DNA from: Sulfurimonas sp. HSL-3221
Lineage (GTDB): Bacteria > Campylobacterota > Campylobacteria > Campylobacterales > Sulfurimonadaceae
NCBI RefSeq assembly: GCF_021044585.1
Contig: NZ_CP087998.1
Span: 2,418,001-2,482,000, forward strand
Length of the DNA stretch: 64,000 nt
Direction: 5' to 3'
Position numbers and translations under genes: made by a program
The notes under the pieces: model-generated
Seen by the model: only the letters and a program-made list of their open reading frames with translations
What the model was told of the DNA's origin: nothing
The model's database searches: none
In this document: one piece after another, positions 1 to 8,859 of the stretch
Numbering within the stretch: position 1 is the stretch's first letter
How the letters are laid out: each line of letters opens with the position of its first letter

Positions 1-294
1 GCCTACGACGAGAAAGCCTTCAAGAAAGCGGTCAAGCCCGACTCGAAAGCCGTCCTGGAAGCCTTTGCCGCCAAAGTCGAAGCCACGTCCGAACTTCACC
101 TCCCGACCGATTACCACGCCCTGATGGAAACGGTCGTTTCCGAGATGGAGATCGGCTTCGGCAAGATCGGGATGCCGCTGCGCCTGGCGCTGATGGGCAA
201 ACTCTCCGGCCCCGGTGTCGACACCATCATGGCGTCCATCGGCCGCGAAGAGACGCTCACCCGCATCGCCGGACTGACCGCCCAACTCAACTAA
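1..294 (+). CDS. gltX: Glutamyl-tRNA synthetase, C-terminal end (partial)
   Basis: This is the last 97 codons of a gene that begins before the window; it ends at TAA 292-294. The peptide resembles the anticodon-binding C-terminal domain of bacterial glutamyl-tRNA synthetase, including the closing part with 'MPLRLALMGKLSGPGVD' and a short helical tail. The enzyme charges tRNA-Glu (and in many Campylobacterota also tRNA-Gln before amidation) in the cytoplasm. The malic enzyme gene follows after 11 bases, so the two are probably co-transcribed. The catalytic Rossmann domain is outside the window, so a GltX1/GltX2 distinction cannot be made. Confidence 0.85.
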   Translation, partial: AYDEKAFKKAVKPDSKAVLEAFAAKVEATSELHLPTDYHALMETVVSEMEIGFGKIGMPLRLALMGKLSGPGVDTIMASIGREETLTRIAGLTAQLN

Positions 295-305
295 AGGGAG
301 CTACC

Positions 306-1586
306 ATGGCCACCCCTCTTACCAACGAAGAGGCCCTCGCCTACCACGCCGAACCCACCCCCGGCAAACTCGCCATCGGCGTGACGAAATCCTTTAAAAG
401 CCAGCACGACCTCTCCCTGGCCTACACGCCCGGGGTCGCCGTCCCCTGTCTCGCCATCGAAAAGAATCCCGAGGATGCCTACCGCTATACGGCCAAGGCG
501 AACCTGATCGGGGTCGTCTCCAACGGTACCGCGGTCCTCGGTCTGGGCGATATCGGCGCGCAGGCCTCCAAGCCTGTCATGGAGGGCAAAGCGGTCCTCT
601 TCAAGAAGTTCAGCGACCTCGACGCCTTCGACATCGAAGTCGATACGAAGGATATCGAGCGCTTCTGCAGCGTCGTCGAGGCGATCGCCCCCACCTTCGG
701 GGGGATCAACCTCGAGGATATCAAGGCGCCTGAGTGCTTTGAGATCGAAAAACGCCTTGCCGCCCGCCTCGACATCCCCGTGATGCACGACGACCAGCAC
801 GGGACCGCCGTCATCAGCGCCGCGGGCATCATGAACGCCTGCCGCCTGACGGGACGCGACATCAAAAGCCTGCGTATCGTCATCGTCGGGGCCGGGGCCG
901 CCGCCATCAGCTGCGCCCGCCTCTACCGCTACCTGGGCGTGGAGAACATCATCCTGATCGACTCCAAGGGCGTCGTGCATACGGGACGCAGCGACCTCAA
1001 TGTCTACAAAACGGAGTTCGCCATCAAAGTCCCCGTCAGCCAAAGCGACGCCTTCGACGGGGCCCACGTCGTCGTCGGCCTTTCGCGCCCGGGCACCTTC
1101 ACCACCGAAGACGTCATGCGCATGGCCGAAAACCCGGTGGTCTTTACCCTCGCCAACCCTACCCCGGAGATCATGCCGGAGCTGGTCCGCGAGGCCCGTC
1201 CCGATGCCATCGTCGCCACCGGGCGCAGCGACTTTCCCAACCAGGTCAACAACGTCCTGGGCTTCCCCTTTATCTTCCGCGGGGCCGTCGACGTACGCGC
1301 CAAAGCGATCAATACGGAGATGAAGATCGCCGCCGCCGAGGCCCTGGCGCGCCTGGCCCGCACGGAGGTCCCCGCCTACCTGAACGAACTCTACGGCACC
1401 GAACTCGCCTTCGGCCGCGACTACCTCATCCCCAAACCCTTCGACAAACGCCTGATCGTCGAAATCTCCAGCGCCGTCGCCGCGGCGGCGATCCATACGG
1501 GCGTCGCCCGCGCGGCAGACTTCGATATCGAGGCCTACCGCAAGGCGCTCGCCGAGCGCATCTGCGTCGACTGCCAGCCCGAATAG
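306..1586 (+). CDS. maeB: NAD(P)-dependent malic enzyme, short form
   Basis: The 426-residue protein should oxidatively decarboxylate malate to pyruvate, linking the TCA cycle to gluconeogenic or anabolic pyruvate. Visible motifs are 'YTPGVA' near residue 40 (catalytic Tyr region), the Lys-containing 'ASKPVMEGKAVLFKKFSD', the acidic metal-binding stretch 'HDDQHGTA' near residue 160, and a Rossmann glycine motif 'IVGAGAAA' near 200. Its length matches the malic domain alone; the C-terminal phosphotransacetylase-like domain of the long MaeB form is absent. The ATG at 306 is preceded by 'aaggga'. Its stop lies 3 bases from the convergent stop of the glutamate dehydrogenase gene. Whether NAD or NADP is preferred cannot be read from the sequence. 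Confidence 0.9.
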   Translation: MATPLTNEEALAYHAEPTPGKLAIGVTKSFKSQHDLSLAYTPGVAVPCLAIEKNPEDAYRYTAKANLIGVVSNGTAVLGLGDIGAQASKPVMEGKAVLFKKFSDLDAFDIEVDTKDIERFCSVVEAIAPTFGGINLEDIKAPECFEIEKRLAARLDIPVMHDDQHGTAVISAAGIMNACRLTGRDIKSLRIVIVGAGAAAISCARLYRYLGVENIILIDSKGVVHTGRSDLNVYKTEFAIKVPVSQSDAFDGAHVVVGLSRPGTFTTEDVMRMAENPVVFTLANPTPEIMPELVREARPDAIVATGRSDFPNQVNNVLGFPFIFRGAVDVRAKAINTEMKIAAAEALARLARTEVPAYLNELYGTELAFGRDYLIPKPFDKRLIVEISSAVAAAAIHTGVARAADFDIEAYRKALAERICVDCQPE

Positions 1587-1589
1587 GCG

Positions 1590-4500
1590 CTAGATCACCG
1601 AGGTCATCAGCAGATTGACCAGGAGGGTAACGTCCCGGAGCGAAGGCTTCGGATTCGCCTCCAGCGCCGTGATCGACTCGAGGATATCGGCGAACGCTTC
1701 CTGGTCGTTGGCCAGGAAATTCTCGAACGCCTCCATCGGCGGTTCGTTGATGCGCTGAAAGGCCAGAATCCGGTTCGTATAGTGGACGGCGATGTACTCC
1801 ACGAACTGCAGCAGCTGCCGCCGCAGATTGAGATCCCGTTCGTCTTTGAGGTCAAACGCGTTGAGGATATTGATGATCCGCAGAATCGCGAAACGCTCGA
1901 TGACAAGGTAGAAGAGCGTTGCGACGTCACTGAAAGAGTGTTTGCTCTGCTCTTTGGTAATGATGACCGCGACCGCGAAACGCAGATACTCCAGCACGTC
2001 GAAGAAGCGGTTGAAAGTATCGTCCCCTTCGATCAGCATCCGCGGCTGCTTCGGTTTGATCTTCGAGAGCATCTCGAAGAGCTCCTCTTTGTGCTCGATG
2101 AAGTGGAGGCTGTCGATCGATTCGACGTCGACGTACTTGACCATCCAGCGCGTGGCAAAATTGAGCACGTGCTCGATCTGGTCCAGCAGGGCGTACTGCT
2201 GGCGCACCGGCATCGTATAATCCGAACGGAAGATCGTGTGGCGGATGTCGTTCGCCCCGAAGAGGGCGTTGCAGATCAGGTAGGCGCGGATTTTCATCAG
2301 GAAACGCGCCTTCCCCAGCCGCCGGTAATCCCGCACGAAAGAGACGCCCTGGTCGTTGATCACCATATCGGCGATCATCGTCGCGATGATCTGAGGGCGC
2401 AGCGGGTGGTGGCGGATCTCCTCTTCATAGGCGCTGACAAAGGCCTTGGGGAAATATTTGTATAAAAAGCGCTGGGCGAACTGCTCATCGATCAGCGGCG
2501 TGTCGATGATCAGCTGCTTGATGAAAATCTTCGCGTAGGAGAGCAGCGAGCCGAGGATCGGACGTACGATCCCCCCGTCCTCCGCGGAGAGCACTTCGAA
2601 AATATTCTCTTTTTTCGGGATATAGAAGTCGCGGCGGTTGAAGACCGGGTTCTCCTCGGCGATCACGTCGATGGCCTCCTGGAAATCCTCCAGGTACATC
2701 CGGCTCAGCTGCTCGTCGCGCGAGATCGTCAGCGCCTGGCGGTAGCAGCTCCAGAGTACGCTGTTCTCCACCTGCTCGCTGTGGCGCCCGAGTACTTCCG
2801 CACGGCTCTGCTGGTCCAGCAGTCCTTTTCGGCTCAGCGACTCCAGCAGGATCTTGATATTGACCTCGTGGTCGGAGGTGTCGACCCCGCCGGCGTTGTC
2901 GATGCCGTCGAGGTTGATCTTCCCGCCGCCCAGGGCGTATTCGATGCGGGCGCGCTGGGTAAACCCGAGGTTCCCCCCTTCGCAGACGGCGAAACAGCGC
3001 AGCTGCGCGGCATTGACCCGCACCGATTCGTTCTGCTTGTCCCCCAGCTCCAGGTCGCTCTCCTCCGAGTGCTTCACGTAGGTACCGACCCCGCCGTTAA
3101 AGAGCAGATCGACTTTCATGCACAGCAGCGCCCGGGCCAGCTCCTCCCCGCTCATGTAGCGTGCCTGGGTCTGGAGCATCCGCCGGATCTCGTCGCTGAG
3201 CGCGATCGCCTTCTCGCTGCGTTCCCAGACCCCGCCGCCGCTGGAGATCAGCTCCTTCTTGTATGCCCCCCAGCTGCCGTCTTTGGCGGCAAAGAGCCGC
3301 TTACGCTCCTCGAACGCCTCCTGCGGCGAGGGGTTGGGGTCGACGAAAATCTCCCGGTGGGAGATCGCGCCGAGCAGTTTGAACGCCCGGGAAAGCAGCA
3401 CCCCGTTCCCGAAAACATCGCCGTTCATCGACCCGATGCCGACGACGCTGATGGGATCGTTATAGAGGTCGATGCCGCGTTCAAGGAAGAAGCGCTGCGT
3501 CGAACGCATCGCCCCTTTGGCCGTGATGCCGATCGCTTTGTGGTCGTATCCGTTGCTCCCTCCGCTGGCAAAGGCGTCCCCGAGCCAGAAACCCCGTTTC
3601 AATGCGATGGCATTGGCCGTGTCGCTCATCGCCGCCGTCCCCTTGTCCGCCGCGACGACGAAGTAGCTGTCCTCCCCGTCATAGGCCACGATACGCTCGT
3701 CATGCACAGTCTCGCCCTCTTCAACGTTATCGACCAGGTCCAGCAGGTTCTCGATAAAGGCGCTGTAAATATCCGTGAAGAGCACCTTCGTGATCTCGCT
3801 GCGCGGCTTGTCAATGACGAAGCCGCCTTTCGCCCCGTCGGGGATAATAATAGCGTTTTTGCCCTCCTGGGTCACCATCAAGGAGCGCACCTCGGTGCGG
3901 TAGTCGTCGTAGCGCTCGCTCCAGCGCAGCCCCCCGCGGCTGATCCTGCCCATGCGCAGGTGCAGGCCCCTGAAATCCTTGTGGTAGACGAAGGCTTCGA
4001 TGCGCGGCTGGATCCCGCGCAGGTGTTCGGCGAACTTCGTCATATCGAGCTTGAACGCGATCGCCTCGCGCTCCAGGTAGTAGTTGGTCCTGCTCATGGC
4101 GCCGAGCATCGCGAAAAGCAGTTTAAGGATCCGGTCGTCCATAATGTCGGGGACCGCCTTGATCGCCTCCGCGACGATCCCCTCTATTTCCGTACTTTTC
4201 TGGGTCCGCGTTTTGACCTCCGGGTTGAAGCGCGCGGCAAAATAGTGCAGCAGCATGGCCGACAGTTCATCGTGCCGGGTCACCGTATGCAAAATCGTGT
4301 CAAAGTTGATCGACGGCACCGCCTGGTTGATGTACTCGATAAAGGCCCGCAGCAGCGTCACCTGGCGCAGGCTCAGGTTCTGCTTGTAGACCAGTGAATA
4401 GATCCGGCAGCTGCTGAACGTCCGCCCCAGCAGCGAATCGGTGATGACCGACTCGATATTCGTTTTGGCCCGGGCGAAGGCCTCCGTATCGTCCACCTGA

Positions 4501-4781
4501 AGATTGAAGCGGCAGATGTGGACCGCCTTTCCGTCCGGTTCGACCGTATAGGTCACTTCATCCACCACCACGAAGGCGAAGTCATGCAGGATCGGCGTAA
4601 TGTCGGAGAGCAGCAGCTGCTCCCGGGAATAGAGCCGGACGGCGGCCTTCCCTTCGGCAAGCGTGATCTGGGTGACGATGGGCGTCTGCCGCAGCGCCGT
4701 CAGCAGCTCCTCACCGATCTCCAGGTCCTGGGGATTTAGCAGCTGCGAACAGACCGCGCCGAGCTGGCTTTCCGGGCTCAT
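1590..4781 (-). CDS. NAD-specific glutamate dehydrogenase, large type (about 115 kDa class)
   Basis: The 1063-residue protein belongs to the large NAD-dependent glutamate dehydrogenase family (Bac_GDH), which deaminates glutamate to 2-oxoglutarate and ammonia. The catalytic core shows 'RGGLRWSERYDDYRTEV' and 'KNAIIIPDGAKGGFVIDKP' around residues 275-325, including the Lys expected for substrate binding, and 'GIGSMNGDVFGNG' further on in the dinucleotide-binding half. The family's best known members are about 1600 residues; this one lacks most of the N-terminal ACT-containing extension. I regard that as the shorter class rather than a truncation, because no frame continues upstream. It follows a GGDEF/EAL gene on the same strand with 1 base between them, so they are probably co-transcribed. 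Confidence 0.88.
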   Translation of the reverse strand: MSPESQLGAVCSQLLNPQDLEIGEELLTALRQTPIVTQITLAEGKAAVRLYSREQLLLSDITPILHDFAFVVVDEVTYTVEPDGKAVHICRFNLQVDDTEAFARAKTNIESVITDSLLGRTFSSCRIYSLVYKQNLSLRQVTLLRAFIEYINQAVPSINFDTILHTVTRHDELSAMLLHYFAARFNPEVKTRTQKSTEIEGIVAEAIKAVPDIMDDRILKLLFAMLGAMSRTNYYLEREAIAFKLDMTKFAEHLRGIQPRIEAFVYHKDFRGLHLRMGRISRGGLRWSERYDDYRTEVRSLMVTQEGKNAIIIPDGAKGGFVIDKPRSEITKVLFTDIYSAFIENLLDLVDNVEEGETVHDERIVAYDGEDSYFVVAADKGTAAMSDTANAIALKRGFWLGDAFASGGSNGYDHKAIGITAKGAMRSTQRFFLERGIDLYNDPISVVGIGSMNGDVFGNGVLLSRAFKLLGAISHREIFVDPNPSPQEAFEERKRLFAAKDGSWGAYKKELISSGGGVWERSEKAIALSDEIRRMLQTQARYMSGEELARALLCMKVDLLFNGGVGTYVKHSEESDLELGDKQNESVRVNAAQLRCFAVCEGGNLGFTQRARIEYALGGGKINLDGIDNAGGVDTSDHEVNIKILLESLSRKGLLDQQSRAEVLGRHSEQVENSVLWSCYRQALTISRDEQLSRMYLEDFQEAIDVIAEENPVFNRRDFYIPKKENIFEVLSAEDGGIVRPILGSLLSYAKIFIKQLIIDTPLIDEQFAQRFLYKYFPKAFVSAYEEEIRHHPLRPQIIATMIADMVINDQGVSFVRDYRRLGKARFLMKIRAYLICNALFGANDIRHTIFRSDYTMPVRQQYALLDQIEHVLNFATRWMVKYVDVESIDSLHFIEHKEELFEMLSKIKPKQPRMLIEGDDTFNRFFDVLEYLRFAVAVIITKEQSKHSFSDVATLFYLVIERFAILRIINILNAFDLKDERDLNLRRQLLQFVEYIAVHYTNRILAFQRINEPPMEAFENFLANDQEAFADILESITALEANPKPSLRDVTLLVNLLMTSVI

Positions 4782-4782
4782 A

Positions 4783-6897
4783 TTAACTCCTTGAAATAGA
4801 TGTCGACTCCTCCGGTGCCGCTGCCGGACGCCCGAAATGGTACCCCTGCCCGTACCCGACTCCCATCCTGCGCAGCACGGCGATGGTCTCCTCGTTCTCG
4901 ACGAATTCCGCGACGATCTCGAATCCGAGCTGCTTAGCGAAACGGACGATGGTCCTGACGGTACGCTGGGTCATCTCGTCGTCGACGACCTTCGTGATCA
5001 GTGAACCGTCGATCTTCAGGATATCGATATCCAGCTCCATCAGGTAGGCAAAGTTGGAGTACCCGATGCCAAAATCGTCGATGGCGATCCGGCAGCCGTA
5101 GGCCTTGACCTGCTTGATGAACGTCTTGACCGCTTCAAGGTCGTCAAGCTCTTCGCTCTCCAGCAGTTCGATATCCAGGCGGCCGGCGCGCTCTTTATAG
5201 GTCTCCAGCAATGAGAGCAGCATGGAGACCATCTTTTCATCAGCCAGGTCGCGCATCCCGAGGTTGATGGAGAAGCGGGTATCGTACCCCTCCATCGCCT
5301 CGAAGACCTTATGGACCATCACTTCGGTGATCCGGCGGTAGTAGGGGGTCTGCATCGCCGTTTCCAAGAAGGCCGCCGGGCCGCTGACGCTGCCGTCGCT
5401 CCCCACCATCCGCACCAGGGCTTCATACTTGGCAACCTCGCCGCTTTGCAGCTGCACGATGGGTTGAAACCACGGTACGATGGCATCGCGGTCGAGGGCT
5501 CTTTTGAGCTCATGGGCCGTGGCGATGTTCCTGGCTGCCTGTTCTTTAAGGTGCAGCTCCTCCGAGAAAAACAGCACACCCTCGCTGTGGCGTGCTTTGT
5601 CGTACTTGAGGATCAGGTCCGCATTCTCCAGCAGCGGCGCTACGCCGTTAACCGCGACGGAAACGGTCAGGTAGACCTCGATATCGTCCACGAAAAAGGT
5701 GTAGCCTTCGATGCTTTTTTTCAGCATACGGCCCATCTGCCGCGCGCGATCGGCATCTATTCCCTGGAGCACTACGCCGAATTCATCCCCTCCAAGACGG
5801 AAGTAGTAGGGGTGGAACGGCTCCAAAACCGGCTGGCGGATCAGCAGGGCGATCTCCTTGAGAATCGCATTGCCGGCAGCGCTGCCGTAAAAATCGTTGA
5901 CGTGCTTGAAGCGGTCCAGGTTGAGCAGCAGAAGGTAAGGCGCTTCGAACTGCTCCTGGAGCTGTTCGAAACGGCTGCGGCTGAGCAGCTCGGTCAGCTG
6001 GTCATGACTGATCGCATGGCGCAGCTCCCCCTCGAGTTCCCGCAAACGGCGGTTCTCGTTCCCGGCGCGGATCAGCAGGCCCATGACCAGGACCAGGGCC
6101 GTCAGGAAGAGCGCTGCCAGAATGACAACGAAACGGTCGAGCATCTCGTAATCCCGTTTCGCCTCGTCAAGGAAGTTCGTCTCCAGCTCCACGATCCGCT
6201 GATCGAGGTTGAAGGTCTCGATCCGGTTCACGTTCTGCACAAATCCCGGATAGTTTGCGGCGATGTAATGCACGTGAAGCATGAAACTTCGGATCAGGGC
6301 CGCCTGCGCCTTTGACATGCCTGAGAGCTCGCCCAGCGGTTCCACCTCCCGGTTCAGGTCATGCAGGAATGTCGCATCAAAAAGGATCCGGGCCTGGGAG
6401 ACCTCCGCGATGACGGAGAGGATCCGGGCATAGGTCATGGGATCGTTTTCGAACATCTTCACCTTGTCCGCCGAAAGCGATGTGATGTAGACGAAGGAGT
6501 TCTTGATCCCCGCATTGAGCATCATAAAATCGTCGAGCATCGACTCGTACCGGTTCAACGCTTCGCCGAGGCGCACCAGGGAGCGGTGGCTCCGCCTGTA
6601 GGCACTGCGCTCAAGAAACGCATTCTTCCGCAGCGCCTCGTATTCATCCTTCAGCGTATTAAGATCGCCCGTGATTTCGTCCTGGTTGGAGTAGGCAAAG
6701 AGCGAACTGCGCAGAATCTCGTAATTGAGGCGGTGGTAGTTACGGTCGATCGTATGGAAATGGCCGCGGACCTCCCGGAAGTTGTACTCGACATGGCGCT
6801 GCGACAGGTAAAAATAGAGCAGGAGCGAAAACGACCCCACCCCGGCCGCCAGTGCCAGGAAGGGCTTCCAGCCGATCTGCCGGAGCCGTGCGCTCAT
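4783..6897 (-). CDS. Membrane-anchored GGDEF-EAL cyclic-di-GMP protein
   Basis: The 704-residue signalling protein has a membrane segment at about residues 12-30, a roughly 220-residue helical sensor region resembling the DAHL class, a second membrane segment at about 255-280, a GGDEF domain (about 290-445) and an EAL domain (about 460-695). The GGDEF active site is intact ('RLGGDEFGVVLQG'), and so are the EAL signature ('YEALVRM') and the 'AIDDFGIGYSNF' loop, so both diguanylate cyclase and phosphodiesterase activity are possible. Which dominates cannot be told. Its start overlaps the end of the upstream cytochrome c peroxidase gene by 4 bases and its end abuts the glutamate dehydrogenase gene, so the three form one minus-strand unit. 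Confidence 0.9.
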   Translation of the reverse strand: MSARLRQIGWKPFLALAAGVGSFSLLLYFYLSQRHVEYNFREVRGHFHTIDRNYHRLNYEILRSSLFAYSNQDEITGDLNTLKDEYEALRKNAFLERSAYRRSHRSLVRLGEALNRYESMLDDFMMLNAGIKNSFVYITSLSADKVKMFENDPMTYARILSVIAEVSQARILFDATFLHDLNREVEPLGELSGMSKAQAALIRSFMLHVHYIAANYPGFVQNVNRIETFNLDQRIVELETNFLDEAKRDYEMLDRFVVILAALFLTALVLVMGLLIRAGNENRRLRELEGELRHAISHDQLTELLSRSRFEQLQEQFEAPYLLLLNLDRFKHVNDFYGSAAGNAILKEIALLIRQPVLEPFHPYYFRLGGDEFGVVLQGIDADRARQMGRMLKKSIEGYTFFVDDIEVYLTVSVAVNGVAPLLENADLILKYDKARHSEGVLFFSEELHLKEQAARNIATAHELKRALDRDAIVPWFQPIVQLQSGEVAKYEALVRMVGSDGSVSGPAAFLETAMQTPYYRRITEVMVHKVFEAMEGYDTRFSINLGMRDLADEKMVSMLLSLLETYKERAGRLDIELLESEELDDLEAVKTFIKQVKAYGCRIAIDDFGIGYSNFAYLMELDIDILKIDGSLITKVVDDEMTQRTVRTIVRFAKQLGFEIVAEFVENEETIAVLRRMGVGYGQGYHFGRPAAAPEESTSISRS

Positions 6898-7820
6898 CGG
6901 AGCACTTCCGGACGCTCGCCGGTCAGCGTTTTGAGGAACGCCACGATTGCCCGGACGTCCTTGTCGCTCAATTCGACCCCCAGGTTATGGTAGCTCATCT
7001 TCTGGACTGCGTCGGTCAGGGTCTTGGAGGAAGCGTCGTGGAAATAGGGTGCCGTCAGGGCGATGTTGCGCAGGGTCGGGACCTTGTAGACATTCATATG
7101 GCGGCGTTTATTCGTCACGGCATGCAGGTCCGGTGCCGCTTCGTCGTGCTCATAGGGGACAAAAAGGCCCATCTTCTGGAAGGAGTTCCCCCCGATGTTG
7201 ACCCCGTTATGGCAGGTAATGCAGCCGTAAGCCTTGAACCGCTGGTACCCCTCCAGCTCCAGCGGGGAAAGGGTTGTTTCCCCCCGCAAAAAGCGGTCGA
7301 AAGGGCTGTCGGGCGTCACCAGCGCCTTTTCAAACTCCACGATCGCCTCGATCGCCTGCTCATAGGTGATCTCTCCTTCGCCGTAAACGGCGGCAAAGGC
7401 TTTGACATAATCGGGATCCGCATTGAGGCGCTGCGCAATCATGGTGCTCTGCATCCCCATCTCGACGGGGTTGTGGATCGGGCCACTGGCCTGCTCCATG
7501 AGCGACGCCGCGCGACCGTTCCAGAACTGCTTGAAGTTGTAGCGGGCGTTATACACGGTCGGTGACTGGACGCTGCCCGTTTTCCCCCCGACCCCGATGG
7601 AGACCGGGCGGGGATCCGCACCGCCGTAATCGAAACTGTGGCAGGTGGCGCAGGCCACCGTCTTGTCGCTGGAGAGCAGGGTATCGCTGAAGAGCTGCCG
7701 TCCCAGGGCCGCCTTGGCGTGATCGTACACCACACTCCTGGGCAGAGGCTTAATGGGTTCCTGCCCCATCGCGAGGGACGAAAAGGCCGATAATACGATC
7801 GCTGCGAGCCAATATTTCAT
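6894..7820 (-). CDS. Periplasmic dihaem cytochrome c peroxidase (MauG/CcpA family)
   Basis: The 308-residue secreted protein has a signal peptide at residues 1-19 and two c-type haem motifs, C57-x-x-C60-H61 and C200-x-x-C203-H204, the pattern of bacterial dihaem peroxidases that reduce hydrogen peroxide with electrons from cytochrome c. The family sequence 'GRAASLMEQASGPIHNPVEM' lies between the haems. The start codon is 7 bases downstream of a TATACT hexamer, with no Shine-Dalgarno sequence, so the message may be leaderless. It heads a minus-strand unit with the GGDEF/EAL gene. Substrate could differ (MauG-like oxidase), but peroxide detoxification is the usual role in microaerophilic Campylobacterota. 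Confidence 0.9.
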   Translation of the reverse strand: MKYWLAAIVLSAFSSLAMGQEPIKPLPRSVVYDHAKAALGRQLFSDTLLSSDKTVACATCHSFDYGGADPRPVSIGVGGKTGSVQSPTVYNARYNFKQFWNGRAASLMEQASGPIHNPVEMGMQSTMIAQRLNADPDYVKAFAAVYGEGEITYEQAIEAIVEFEKALVTPDSPFDRFLRGETTLSPLELEGYQRFKAYGCITCHNGVNIGGNSFQKMGLFVPYEHDEAAPDLHAVTNKRRHMNVYKVPTLRNIALTAPYFHDASSKTLTDAVQKMSYHNLGVELSDKDVRAIVAFLKTLTGERPEVLR

Positions 7821-7827
7821 TAGATCG

Positions 7828-7833
7828 AGTATA
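7828..7833 (-). promoter_or_regulatory. -10 element of the cytochrome c peroxidase gene
   Basis: The minus strand reads TATACT here, and the ATG follows after 7 bases. Transcription would therefore start at or next to the A of the ATG. No -35 match is evident, which is common in Campylobacterota. Confidence 0.5.
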
Positions 7834-7871
7834 GCATAAGCGCGCCCCGCTTTTTCAAACGGAAAGCGCGA

Positions 7872-8525
7872 TCAGCGCGCCTGCTCGGCGAGGCGCCAGA
7901 AAAGGCGGAGGCTGCGGAGGGAACGGTGGTCCATACGGTAGTGGATCCCCTCCAGGTAAGCGAGGATATCCTGCGGCCGGACACCGGTACGCGCGGCAGC
8001 GCGTTTGAGCAGGTACTGCGGGATCTTCTGGGGACGGCGGGCAAATGCATCGGCGAGCCGCCGCATCTGTTTTTCGTTCGCCTGGTACGACAACAGTCCG
8101 AAAACAAAAGGGAGACCGTAGCGCTTGTGCCACTCTTCGGCCAGGTCCAGCGCCTCGACCCCCTCCAGGTAGGCCCGCAATGCGGGATCGCCGATGATGA
8201 CCCTCCCCTCAAGCCCCAGTACCCTGGTCAGGGCGTTGGAGGTCTCCGAGGCCGTATCTGTCTGGGGGCTTTCGGAGGGGATCAACAGGACGCTCTGCAC
8301 GGGGCCGTCGGCGATGATCCCGAGGTTCAGATGTTTTTGCCCCTTGGCCCGGATACTGGAGATGAACGCGGCATCGATCTTGCGCGCCCGGTAGGCACGG
8401 TTGATAGCAGAGGGCACGTTCGCCCCGTGACGCAGCATCATCTGCGACTGCGATGAACGCAGGTAACGCTTCATAAAGACGTGAAACGGCAGCAGATTCA
8501 GATATTCGATCCGGCCAAAACGCAT
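7872..8525 (-). CDS. mqnA: Chorismate dehydratase MqnA (futalosine menaquinone pathway)
   Basis: The 217-residue protein resembles MqnA, which dehydrates chorismate to 3-enolpyruvylbenzoate, the first step of futalosine-dependent menaquinone synthesis used by Campylobacterota. Supporting features are the N-terminal 'RFGRIEYLNLLPF', a periplasmic-binding-protein-like fold with the serine/isoleucine stretch 'DAAFISSIRAKGQ', and 'GDPALRAYLEG' in the middle. It is slightly shorter than many MqnA proteins (about 250-280). The ATG has a good Shine-Dalgarno ('aggaggg') and a TATAAT hexamer on the minus strand at 8551-8556. It is not in an operon with other mqn genes. Confidence 0.85.
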   Translation of the reverse strand: MRFGRIEYLNLLPFHVFMKRYLRSSQSQMMLRHGANVPSAINRAYRARKIDAAFISSIRAKGQKHLNLGIIADGPVQSVLLIPSESPQTDTASETSNALTRVLGLEGRVIIGDPALRAYLEGVEALDLAEEWHKRYGLPFVFGLLSYQANEKQMRRLADAFARRPQKIPQYLLKRAAARTGVRPQDILAYLEGIHYRMDHRSLRSLRLFWRLAEQAR

Positions 8526-8550
8526 AGTCCCTCCTGAAATAAAGCTAACA

Positions 8551-8556
8551 ATTATA
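8551..8556 (-). promoter_or_regulatory. -10 element of mqnA
   Basis: The minus strand reads TATAAT, 25 bases before the mqnA ATG; the 'aggaggg' ribosome-binding site lies between them. Confidence 0.55.
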
Positions 8557-8598
8557 CGGCGCCTCCTCTGAAATAACCCGTCCTCAACTCCGCTTTGT

Positions 8599-8604
8599 TA
8601 TAAT
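8599..8604 (+). promoter_or_regulatory. -10 element of the moaD-moaE-moeA operon
   Basis: TATAAT lies 30 bases before the moaD ATG, with a ribosome-binding site 'aagga' close to the start. No convincing -35 hexamer is present. Confidence 0.55.
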
Positions 8605-8634
8605 CACGGACTTGTTTTCATAAGGATTACCACT

Positions 8635-8856
8635 ATGGTTCGTATCGAATTCCTTGGGCCGATCAACAAACCGGCCATCGAAATGGAAGCCGCCACCCTC
8701 GCCGACGTCGCCAAGGCCCTGCGCGAGGACGCCGAACTCGCCCCCTGGCTGGAGAACAGCGCCGTCGCCGTCAACGACACCCTCGTTGCCGGCCTCGAGA
8801 CGCCACTGAAATCCGGGGACAAAGTCTCCCTGCTTCCGCCGGTCTGCGGAGGCTGA
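8635..8856 (+). CDS. moaD: Molybdopterin synthase small subunit MoaD
   Basis: The 73-residue ubiquitin-fold sulfur carrier ends in the diagnostic Gly-Gly ('LLPPVCGG'), whose terminal glycine is thiocarboxylated and donates sulfur to cyclic pyranopterin monophosphate. It acts in complex with MoaE, encoded 3 bases downstream. The ATG at 8635 follows 'aaggattaccact'. The operon continues into moeA, so sulfur insertion and molybdate insertion are made together. The residue before the Gly-Gly is a Cys, which I note without assigning a role. Confidence 0.92.
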   Translation: MVRIEFLGPINKPAIEMEAATLADVAKALREDAELAPWLENSAVAVNDTLVAGLETPLKSGDKVSLLPPVCGG

Positions 8857-8859
8857 GGC

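Noticed and set aside
291..1496. Long antisense frame across the malic enzyme gene (and similar ones opposite the glutamate dehydrogenase, pyrG, recJ and hypD genes)
   Set aside because: These are shadows caused by GC-biased third codon positions; they lack starts with ribosome-binding sites and family motifs.
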